Source: a virus. From it: a stretch of 25,394 bases of DNA. The translations under genes were made by a program, and so were the position numbers. Positions 7,070 to 13,269 of the stretch are shown one piece after another (position 1 is the stretch's first letter; every line of letters begins with the position of its first letter). The stretch spans positions 1-25,394 of IMG/VR virus record IMGVR_UViG_3300030102_002476; one strand, given 5' to 3'. The notes beneath the pieces are model-generated. The model searched no databases, was not told where the DNA came from, and saw nothing but the letters and a program-made list of their open reading frames with translations.

Positions 7070-7410
7070 ATGTTCAAAACCCTCATATTGTTTAATCTTC
7101 TGAGTTCTGCGCCTTGTCTAAGTAAATCTACCCAACCTGCTCTTGTCATGGCTTGGCTTACTATTTTTCCAGGGTCTTCATCTAAATATCTTTTTCCGTT
7201 TGCAAATAATTCATATACATCTACATGACGTGAAGCTACCCTAGGTATTTCTTTATATTTCATTCTTGACAATAACATGTCTGCTACTTTTCGCCATTGT
7301 CCTACGTATTGTCTACGTTGAGTTTTATAATCAAATTTTGGTTTTGGAACATTAAATTTCTCAACAGGCATTTTGCAATCTTTACACAGTTCTGCTTCGT
7401 TGTAGTTCAT
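7066..7410 (-). CDS. Type B-tagged helical protein
   Basis: The 114-residue product begins MNYNEAELCKDCKMPVEK, the type B tag. The body (residues 20-114) is predicted helical and basic: QRRQYVGQWRKVADMLLSRM, then VYELFANGKRYLDEDPGKIV and SQAMTRAGWVDLLRQGAELR, ending RRLNNMRVLNI. No motif I recognise. The start shares one base with the stop of the upstream gene (TAATG), and the 3' end overlaps the next tagged gene as ATGA, so it is translationally coupled on both sides. Confidence 0.78.
   Translation of the reverse strand: MNYNEAELCKDCKMPVEKFNVPKPKFDYKTQRRQYVGQWRKVADMLLSRMKYKEIPRVASRHVDVYELFANGKRYLDEDPGKIVSQAMTRAGWVDLLRQGAELRRLNNMRVLNI
7362..7410 (-). repeat. Type B tag DNA repeat, copy 3
   Basis: Third 49-nt tag-coding block; see 6681-6729 and 7021-7069. 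Differences are mostly single changes at synonymous positions. Confidence 0.85.
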
Positions 7411-7883
7411 TAGTATTCACTCGGAAATAATATTGTAGTTCTTGAATGGCCTCTTTCTGTAATTATCCAAATCTTACCTTCTACCGTATTGTACACTGCT
7501 AATATACGACTACCTTCTTCTACAGATGCATCATTCAATTTACTATCTTCTCTTCCAGACATACCCCAATCTCCACGTTTGTATTGAGCCATTGCTCTTT
7601 GTACGTCTCTTTTAAATTTATTAGCACGATTTTTTCCTGCTGGCGTGTTGCCCCAATATTCTGGATTCATTTTGTCAGCAACGCCTCTTGTCATTATTAC
7701 TCTACCCAATCTTGGCCATCGTCTTTTTTCTACAGGCTCATCATCTTTTTCTTTCTTAGGAACACAGTTAGGTACTTCTCTACCGTCTTGTATTTTAGTT
7801 CCTACCATTTCGTAGTTTTCCCAACATGGGTCGTCTTTAGTTAACGGATTGTTAGTAACTCCTATGTGTTGATTAAAACTCAT
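7410..7883 (-). CDS. Type A-tagged protein of the RGVADxM...GDWG...IWIITE family
   Basis: The 157-residue product starts with type A tag MSFNQHIGVTNNPLTK, followed by a Lys/Glu-rich linker with two cysteines. From about residue 55 it matches a family I know from bacterial plasmids and phages: a VIMTRGVADKM opening, a helix ending YKRGDWGMSGREDSKLNDAS, then RILAVYN, GKIWIITERGHSRTTILFP and SEY at the very end. Such proteins normally stand alone and start near RGVAD; databases often carry misleading names for them, and their role is unknown. Here the family is fused to the viral tag, as expected for a captured cargo. ATGA overlap with the preceding gene. Confidence 0.82.
   Translation of the reverse strand: MSFNQHIGVTNNPLTKDDPCWENYEMVGTKIQDGREVPNCVPKKEKDDEPVEKRRWPRLGRVIMTRGVADKMNPEYWGNTPAGKNRANKFKRDVQRAMAQYKRGDWGMSGREDSKLNDASVEEGSRILAVYNTVEGKIWIITERGHSRTTILFPSEY
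7842..7883 (-). repeat. Type A tag DNA repeat (copy at 7883)
   Basis: The first 42 nt of the gene, about 36 of 42 identical with 6449-6490. The bodies that follow are unrelated. Confidence 0.75.
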
Positions 7884-8296
7884 CGTCTCCTCTTTGTTTT
7901 TTTGTCTAACATATCTAATTGAACGCCTACATTTAACATAGTGTAGAACGGTGATTTTTGTGCTAAATCATTTATTAATTTAGACATAGCTTTTAATTTT
8001 TCCATGTTTCTATCTTGTTGTTTAGCTATTTTTCTTAACTCATTACGTGTTACTCCATCTAAACCCATAGTTACATTGCCTACTCTTGTAGACAATAATG
8101 TAAGCATACTAGCACTTTCACTTGCTTCACCTGCTGCAATTTTAAATTCTTGGTCTGCAACCGCTAATGCTTTGTCAGCTTTTTCCATTGCTTTGATTGA
8201 GTCTTTGACTAACTTTAATGGATTTTGAAGTAATCCTTTTTCTAGCTCTTCACCCTCGAAAGGATTGTGTATTTTGTTTGTTTGATTGTGGCTCAT
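7880..8296 (-). CDS. Helical protein with divergent type A tag
   Basis: The 138-residue product begins MSHNQTNKIHNPFEGEE, which keeps S-x-NQ and the later NP of the type A tag but is diverged. The rest is almost wholly helical with heptad-like hydrophobic spacing: VKDSIKAMEKADKALAVADQ, then EFKIAAGEASESASMLTLLS, and LRKIAKQQDRNMEKLKAMSK, ending in a basic KKTKRRR. It follows the prohead protease by three nucleotides. A coiled-coil internal head protein or a scaffold-like adaptor is plausible. No family recognised. Confidence 0.75.
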   Translation of the reverse strand: MSHNQTNKIHNPFEGEELEKGLLQNPLKLVKDSIKAMEKADKALAVADQEFKIAAGEASESASMLTLLSTRVGNVTMGLDGVTRNELRKIAKQQDRNMEKLKAMSKLINDLAQKSPFYTMLNVGVQLDMLDKKTKRRR

Positions 8297-8299
8297 TTA

Positions 8300-9286
8300 T
8301 TACCTTCTTGGATTTGCCATTGTATAGGTCGCATCCATTAACCTGTCTAAATCATCTGCTTTTTTTACAATTTTACTTCCTTCAACCATTAACTCTAAAG
8401 TTTCTCGCAAACATTGCTCTACAAACTCTTGTAATTTTTTTGCGTCTGAATCTAATGGTTGTGGATATACTTTGTTAAATCTACTTAATGCTTGTTGATT
8501 GTAATCTCTTAATTTCATTAATCTTGCTGTAAACATACCTTTCAAATCGCTAGCTATTGCTTGAGATACTGAACCATTATCTTGAATAAATCTTGCATAT
8601 CTCATACGCTCTCTTGGGTCTACTGGCCTCTTTTTTACAGTCTTGCAAGACCCACATTTTTTTACTGGCTTATTACATTTTGCACATTTCTTTATATGCG
8701 AAATGTCTTCTAACTTGTTTTCTGACACGTTTTTACCTATGTTTTCTTCTTCTTTTGCCATTGACACAGATTGTACTGTTGCCTCTGGATTGGCTGGAGA
8801 ATCTCCTACCCAGCTAACACTCCATAGTCCTAGCTTATCTATTTTTGTAAAACAAGCTTCGTTAGGTGGACACACTTTGTTTTGATTCAAAGCTTCTCCC
8901 CTAATACTACTTGCTCCACGTGAACCATACTGTTGTATTTCTTTCCAGACTTTATCATGCATGTCTAGTTTATTGTGAATACCTACTTTCAATAATACTT
9001 TACCATCTTTAATCTTGTAAGCTAATGGTTGTCCAATTGGTATTTCATCATGTTTGTATGAGTAAATGCCATGCTTCATGTAAAAATCCATTGCTTCCTT
9101 TATGGTCTCTGTAGGAATCATGTCGCCTTGTTTGTCAACGATAGGAGCAGAAATGTATGTATCCATTACTCTATCATTGTACCAGTTGCGAGAAGTAGAC
9201 CATTCGGTGTTCAAATTCTTGCATACACAATCACTCATCAAATCCGCAGATAAATCATCCTTTAAAACTGTTTGGCTATTGTTCAT
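8300..9286 (-). CDS. XkdF-like prohead serine protease with zinc-type CxxC pair
   Basis: In 328 residues this looks like the XkdF/S78-type prohead protease fused to an extra C-terminal domain. Residues 40-175 carry the fold: MDTYISAPIVDKQGDMIP, the His motif YSYKHDEIPIG (His79), LLKVGIHNKLD, the Ser motif GSRGASSIRGEA (Ser126/127) and LWSVSWVGDSPANP. Residues 201-214 hold CAKCNKPVKKCGSC, a possible zinc knuckle whose first half matches the type B tag (C-x-x-C-x-x-PV-x-K). Residues 220-328 are helical and may bind the shell or scaffold. A second possible start at 9238 would give MSDCVC, resembling the scaffold N-terminus. It should mature the head and could trim tags. Confidence 0.85.
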   Translation of the reverse strand: MNNSQTVLKDDLSADLMSDCVCKNLNTEWSTSRNWYNDRVMDTYISAPIVDKQGDMIPTETIKEAMDFYMKHGIYSYKHDEIPIGQPLAYKIKDGKVLLKVGIHNKLDMHDKVWKEIQQYGSRGASSIRGEALNQNKVCPPNEACFTKIDKLGLWSVSWVGDSPANPEATVQSVSMAKEEENIGKNVSENKLEDISHIKKCAKCNKPVKKCGSCKTVKKRPVDPRERMRYARFIQDNGSVSQAIASDLKGMFTARLMKLRDYNQQALSRFNKVYPQPLDSDAKKLQEFVEQCLRETLELMVEGSKIVKKADDLDRLMDATYTMANPRR

Positions 9287-9312
9287 AGTATCGTAGAAAT
9301 AGTATTAAACTA

Positions 9313-9849
9313 TTATCTTAATCTCCTTACTTCATAAACGTTTTCTAATCTAGCTCTTTTGTAAAGTCTTGATTTAGTAATAGGCACTCCTTCTGGCGGT
9401 GTATTGTTATCCCATACTTTGTTTCCTTTAACAACTAAGTAATGACTAGTAGTTTGTATCAGATACCATTTCTTTCCACGCTGTCCATACGTTGCTTTAG
9501 TCCATTGTCTAAATGTGTTGCAACCGTGAAGACCATCATAATTCATACTGTATCCGTATTTACGTAATGCATCACGCATTTCATGATTGTACATTCCTTT
9601 AATTTCGTTTACTTTACGTTTTGGTTTTCTAACAAATGATGCTGTACGTGAATCAAATCCACCAGTTGATTTGTTTTTGTTAACTACTCTAAGTAAATCT
9701 TTCTCAATAATGTCGTACCTTTTACCAGTAAGAACAGTCAATGCAGTAGGTCCACACCAAGACGTTCCGTTAGGATTCTTATGCGCCCTACCTTTCTTGT
9801 TTCTAACAGGCTTTGGTTTAGCTGTAAAGCTATCTAATGTTGTTTGCAT
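9313..9849 (-). CDS. C39/papain-like cysteine peptidase
   Basis: The 178-residue protein has the order of a papain-like (C39-type) peptidase. Cys32 lies in GTSWCGPTALTVLTG, His136 in TTSHYLVVKGNKV, and an Asp/Asn at 147-148 in VWDNNTP. These form a plausible Cys-His-Asp/Asn triad. The N-terminus MQTTLDSF fits the PCNA-binding (PIP) pattern Q-x-x-L-x-x-F. A good SD (GGAGG) lies four bases before the ATG. It sits just before the prohead protease, so it may be a second virion-maturation or lysis peptidase, or a delivered effector. Catalysis is inferred from motifs only. Confidence 0.75.
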   Translation of the reverse strand: MQTTLDSFTAKPKPVRNKKGRAHKNPNGTSWCGPTALTVLTGKRYDIIEKDLLRVVNKNKSTGGFDSRTASFVRKPKRKVNEIKGMYNHEMRDALRKYGYSMNYDGLHGCNTFRQWTKATYGQRGKKWYLIQTTSHYLVVKGNKVWDNNTPPEGVPITKSRLYKRARLENVYEVRRLR

Positions 9850-9974
9850 TCTTCCTCCGCTAATGCTTGGTCTTCTTCGTCACATCTTTTGCATATCCAA
9901 ACTAAATCTTGTTCAATTGCCCACTGTGGAGTTTTACCTCTAGTAGTCAATCCACACCAATGACATTCAATCAT
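9834..9974 (-). CDS. Mini zinc-ribbon protein (46 aa)
   Basis: The ATG overlaps the previous stop (TAATG) and the 3' end overlaps the peptidase start by 16 nt, carrying that gene's SD within it. The product has CHWC at residues 4-7 and CKRC at 28-31, the two knuckles of a zinc ribbon, with an acidic tail (CDEEDQALAEEE). Role unknown. Confidence 0.7.
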   Translation of the reverse strand: MIECHWCGLTTRGKTPQWAIEQDLVWICKRCDEEDQALAEEECKQH

Positions 9975-10147
9975 TAGTGAGTCTCCAAGATTTCTGTTTC
10001 ATGACATTTCATACAAGATGCCCATCTGTGAATCTTGTTGTTTTTGTCAACCATACTAGTTGTATAGTATCCTTTCTTTCCGCAATTCGGACAAATTGAA
10101 AATTTGTCTTTCTTTGGCCACCAGTTTCCTGCACCGACTAAACTCAT
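9974..10147 (-). CDS. Mini zinc-ribbon protein (57 aa)
   Basis: The start at 10147 (MSLVGAGNWWPKK) is preferred because an SD (GAGGT) lies six bases before it. A longer frame from 10270 would add 41 residues that overlap the zinc-ribbon gene at 10222-10389. CPNC and CMKC are spaced by about 25 residues with beta-type sequence between (GYYTTSMVDKNN), a typical zinc ribbon. Might bind nucleic acid or a protein partner; function unknown. Confidence 0.72.
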   Translation of the reverse strand: MSLVGAGNWWPKKDKFSICPNCGKKGYYTTSMVDKNNKIHRWASCMKCHETEILETH

Positions 10148-10221
10148 TTTTTTACCTCGTTTTTTTGCATTTGTCTCTACCTTGTTTTTACCCCAAGGCA
10201 AAATAACATAGGGGGCTGGGG

Positions 10222-10389
10222 TTATATAGCCTCTGTCGGGTATTTTCCCTTTACGAGCATGAGTTTGCACCGTTTACACGTTAAAGTGTTAATATTATTA
10301 CTAATTTTATTGTACTCTTGTTCTGTACAACGATGTCCGCAAAGAGTGTGTAAATTTCTTGTTGGACATTTTAAATGACGTTGCCTCAT
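10222..10389 (-). CDS. Mini zinc-finger protein (55 aa)
   Basis: The ATG overlaps the stop of the gp10-like gene as TAATG. The product has Cys8, Cys17, His19 and Cys21 (KCPT...LCGHRC), then CKRC at 38-41, enough for a zinc site. The end TEAI-stop is coded by the ctatataa element that elsewhere acts as a promoter. Function unknown. Confidence 0.65.
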   Translation of the reverse strand: MRQRHLKCPTRNLHTLCGHRCTEQEYNKISNNINTLTCKRCKLMLVKGKYPTEAI

Positions 10390-10769
10390 TATTCTGTACG
10401 TCGTTTGTAAAAGTCTTCTAATCTTTTAGACTGAGTGTCAAAAGCTGGCCGCATGTATGGTCTTGGTCCTGTTGGAGTTGCACGTTTAGGGTCGTTTTGA
10501 GTTTTAGGATTTCCACCAATAGGTTCTCCAAACTCTATTTTAGATGCATAATCTGCATTTGCAAATATTATCTTACGAAATTTTTCTGACAAATCGTGTT
10601 TAATGCTTTGTTTTAAAACACCTGTAGCCACAGGAACTAAACGTAACGCTTCTAAAAGTATTGCATCTGCGGTATCATTCATTGCTAAGTCTAATTGGTC
10701 GGGTATAGTATTTTTAGTTGATTTAATTTTAGCAGTTAATTCTGTTAAACCTTTAACAACTATTGCCAT
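10389..10769 (-). CDS. HK97 gp10-like head-tail completion protein
   Basis: The 126-residue product fits the HK97 gp10 family, small proteins at the head-tail joint or tail terminator of siphoviruses. Signature parts are LVPVATGVLKQSIKHDL in the middle, NADYASKIEFG, and a C-terminal GPRPYMRPAFD followed by a helix. Length (about 110-150 residues is usual) and location after portal and MuF agree. The start at 10769 follows the zinc-ribbon gene stop directly. Acts during virion assembly to join the completed head and tail. Confidence 0.85.
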   Translation of the reverse strand: MAIVVKGLTELTAKIKSTKNTIPDQLDLAMNDTADAILLEALRLVPVATGVLKQSIKHDLSEKFRKIIFANADYASKIEFGEPIGGNPKTQNDPKRATPTGPRPYMRPAFDTQSKRLEDFYKRRTE

Positions 10770-11005
10770 TATTTATATCCTAACACAGTTTCAGGGTCAT
10801 CGTCACCATACTTTTCTTTCCACTTTTGTCTTATATATTTTTTACTCTGTTCATAAACTTTCATACGTCTGGCACGATTAGCTTGCCTACGTGCTTCTCT
10901 GTCTCCATTTTTCCAAGCCATTTCTTCGTTACATTCTTGACAAATTCCATTACTCAAGATATGTACACGTAATGCCCCAGCTCTACACTTTTTACAACTA
11001 CTCAT
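10769..11005 (-). CDS. Zinc-ribbon plus basic helix protein (78 aa)
   Basis: I chose the ATG at 11005 (MSSCKKCRAG) because GGAG stands four bases before it; an upstream ATG at 11047 would add 14 residues. Residues 4-7 CKKC and 23-26 CQEC form a zinc ribbon. The rest is a highly basic helix (EARRQANRARRMKVYEQSKK), then a DDPETVLGYK tail. It looks like a nucleic-acid-binding protein; its place within the head-assembly genes may mean a packaging or DNA-contact role. Confidence 0.72.
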   Translation of the reverse strand: MSSCKKCRAGALRVHILSNGICQECNEEMAWKNGDREARRQANRARRMKVYEQSKKYIRQKWKEKYGDDDPETVLGYK

Positions 11006-11087
11006 TTTTCTCCTTTTTACCATTTCCGTGATGGCCGTACTTAGCATTGCAGATGTTTATTTTTATATGTTTTGGCATTCTGCTCAT
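10998..11087 (-). CDS. Possible 29-aa peptide gene
   Basis: An ATG overlapping the MuF stop as ATGA begins a 29-codon frame (MSRMPKHIKINICNAKYGHH, then basic). It fills the gap between MuF and the next zinc-ribbon gene and ends eight bases inside it. Only coupling supports it; it could simply be a leader. Confidence 0.35.
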   Translation of the reverse strand: MSRMPKHIKINICNAKYGHHGNGKKEKNE

Positions 11088-11725
11088 ACTTGTCTTACTA
11101 GAACTGTTCTTTGATTAGGATGCATCATTGCATGACCTTGCAATGTAAATTGAGGGCCAAAGAATTCTTTTCCTACTTCTATTTGCAATTCTACTAATTC
11201 TGATAGTGGGAGTCCTTTTTTAGGTATTCGCCTTGCAAGCTCTTTGTGAGCTGCACAAGTTCTGTTTCCTCTAGCTACAGATAAAGTAAATCTATATTCT
11301 TCTCCAGTTTCAGCCATTCTTTGTTGATACACTCTTAATCGAGCTTCATTAGATACATGAATTAACTCAGTTCTTGCTATTCGTGTAGCTCTACCTATGG
11401 ATAAGTTTATTTTGCGTTGCATTAACACTATAATTCTGTCAACCATAGAATCTAAATTAGTGTCTTCAATGTACGCTTCTGCTAATACTTTATCCAACTC
11501 AGTACCTAAATCCCCAGTAAATTGTTGATAAAAAGAGTCTGTACGTAAAATTCCGTCATGTAATTGACGTAATAAATTAGAGGCATCATAATCTAAATCA
11601 ATGCCAACAGCGCCAGTAGACTTTTTAAATTGACGATTTTCTACCTTATATGTGTACTTAAAAGCTCTAATGATGTATCTACCTAACTCATTTTTTAAGA
11701 TTTTAGGCAATCTTACCATGAGCAT
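11084..11725 (-). CDS. MuF-like head morphogenesis protein
   Basis: Counted from the first ATG this is 213 residues. The C-terminal half carries the Mu gpF signature: RATRIARTELIHVSNEARLR, the variable LSVARGNRTCAAHKELARR segment and a closing HPNQRTVLVRQV. Such proteins bind portal and enter procapsids as minor head proteins. The coding frame clearly continues upstream of this ATG: 37 further codons back to an ATT at 11836 read as a charged helix (RKTVKDELRRLKRATDWEDL) typical of MuF N-termini. The ATT has a GAGGGG-like SD eight bases before it. The true start may therefore be a rare ATT, or portal and MuF may be joined by frameshifting. Confidence 0.8.
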   Translation of the reverse strand: MLMVRLPKILKNELGRYIIRAFKYTYKVENRQFKKSTGAVGIDLDYDASNLLRQLHDGILRTDSFYQQFTGDLGTELDKVLAEAYIEDTNLDSMVDRIIVLMQRKINLSIGRATRIARTELIHVSNEARLRVYQQRMAETGEEYRFTLSVARGNRTCAAHKELARRIPKKGLPLSELVELQIEVGKEFFGPQFTLQGHAMMHPNQRTVLVRQV

Positions 11726-11787
11726 ATTCTTTCTGGCTCTGAGGTCTTCCCAGTCTGTTGCTCTTTTTAAACGACGAAGTTCATCCT

Positions 11788-13269
11788 TTACGGTTTTACG
11801 GATGGCGGTTCTGAGGGCTGAAATGTATCTGTCAATTCTTGCTGCCCCTCGTCCTCCTGAAACTCGTCTTGTTCTGCCCTTTCTCGTTCTAACTCCTCCT
11901 TAATTCCATCATCAGGTAATATCAATTCTGCATTTTCATCCATGTCAATGTCAATGCCAAGTTCTTGGAAACCACGTATTATCTCTAGCTTTTGTGTTAA
12001 ATTAGCTAGTTCCATTTGCTCGTTGTCTTCATTAATAGGGGTAAACTTAACTTCCCAATCAGTTACATTCATTAATTTTAATAGTGGTTTGAAAAATCCT
12101 TCTTCTATTACAGCTTGTGTTTCCATGATAGTTCTGTCCATCATAGTTATTTGTTCACCTTCTGCATTTAATCCACCAATACCAGCAGTGTCACCCATAG
12201 CTAATGGCATAACTCCGTATGAAGAATTAATGTCATTATTGATTTTTTCTATGTATGGAAGCATTCCTGTCTCTGTTTGGTCTGGCATAACAGTAACAAA
12301 ATTAGCTCCAGACTTACCTTCTCCAGAAGATATGATAGGAATAAAGTTAGGATTGCGTGCTGTTTCCTCAGCAATATATTCTCCTAATCTTGTTAATGAA
12401 TCTTCATTGTGGCCTGGAATATCTAAGAATCCTTTTGGTGGTCGCTCTAGTAAATAGACTTTATTTTGATATGCTTCTACTGCCAATGCAGTTTCTATTT
12501 TCTTTGCCAAAGCTAGAATTGGTGGATTACCATACAATCTAGCATAAGAAGAATACTTGTTAAAGTGTATAACTTCATCTCTTGCAAAATAAATATCACC
12601 TTCACTATCTTTGAAAGTATATGCAATTAGAGCTGTCTCAGCGTCGTTACACCTAGAGTTATCGCAATGTTTTGACGTTCCAGTGCCGTTTCTACATAAA
12701 GGACAGAACCTATCAACATCTTGAAATCTACCAAATCGGTCTGTATTATAACGCATATTTTTAGTATCTTCAATCCAAAGTTCTTTTACTCTCTTACCTA
12801 CAACCTTTCCACTTTCACTTACTACTCTTTCATACAATATAGAAACCCAAACATCATCAAATATTTCTAATTGTCTTACCATTGCTTTAATAATTTCAGA
12901 GCCATTTATGTCTGCTGAACCTCTCGATGGGTCTGTTAATAGGGCAATTATAGCATTCTTTTGGTCTTCAGACTTCTTATCATCATCATCTACAGGTTGC
13001 ACTTCCCAACCTTTTGCAACTACTTGAGCTGCTATTTTTTGTATTACAGTGCGGAGATGGGAATAATTATCAGCAAGATATTCAATATAATGTTGGTCAA
13101 ATGGAGGTTCAATTAGCTGATTGCCTTGCTGATATGACGACGCAGCAGCCGCATCATAGACTGGTGTACGGGCCTCTTTGAGCAGCGTATCTGTGTTACT
13201 ATCAAGATATTTCTGCAATCCTGACTTAGTTTTTTTTGGTCTGTTAAAAAATCTATCCAATATTCCCAT
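11788..13269 (-). CDS. Portal protein with zinc-knuckle insertion
   Basis: The start at 13269 (MGILDRFF, 493 residues) overlaps the terminase stop as TGATG; an upstream ATG inside the terminase gene is unlikely. The order of the protein is portal-like: an N-terminal RPKKTKSG-type lead, a helical clip region, the stem-like VEAYQNKVYLLERPPKGFLD, then SSYGVMPLAMG and GGLNAEGEQITMMDRTI as in SPP1/HK97-type portals, and an acidic C-terminus. Residues 189-207 hold CPLC, Cys202 and Cys207, a zinc knuckle rare in phage portals. It forms the ring at one capsid vertex through which DNA is packed; it follows TerL and precedes MuF as usual. Confidence 0.9.
   Translation of the reverse strand: MGILDRFFNRPKKTKSGLQKYLDSNTDTLLKEARTPVYDAAAASSYQQGNQLIEPPFDQHYIEYLADNYSHLRTVIQKIAAQVVAKGWEVQPVDDDDKKSEDQKNAIIALLTDPSRGSADINGSEIIKAMVRQLEIFDDVWVSILYERVVSESGKVVGKRVKELWIEDTKNMRYNTDRFGRFQDVDRFCPLCRNGTGTSKHCDNSRCNDAETALIAYTFKDSEGDIYFARDEVIHFNKYSSYARLYGNPPILALAKKIETALAVEAYQNKVYLLERPPKGFLDIPGHNEDSLTRLGEYIAEETARNPNFIPIISSGEGKSGANFVTVMPDQTETGMLPYIEKINNDINSSYGVMPLAMGDTAGIGGLNAEGEQITMMDRTIMETQAVIEEGFFKPLLKLMNVTDWEVKFTPINEDNEQMELANLTQKLEIIRGFQELGIDIDMDENAELILPDDGIKEELERERAEQDEFQEDEGQQELTDTFQPSEPPSVKP

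Noticed and set aside
10222-10233. ctatataa element as a promoter for the gene at 10147
   Set aside because: It lies about 80 nt from that start and codes for the end of a zinc-finger gene; distance does not fit either promoter class.
10148-10270. 41-residue N-terminal extension of the 57-aa zinc-ribbon protein
   Set aside because: It overlaps a better-supported zinc-finger gene, and the downstream ATG has a good SD.
11840-11904. Programmed -1 frameshift at aaagggc between portal and MuF
   Set aside because: The heptamer is present but its codon phase in the portal frame is wrong for simultaneous -1 slippage.
11942-12457. Plus-strand 171-codon frame over the portal
   Set aside because: Entirely antisense to the portal, serine/isoleucine-rich shadow with no support.
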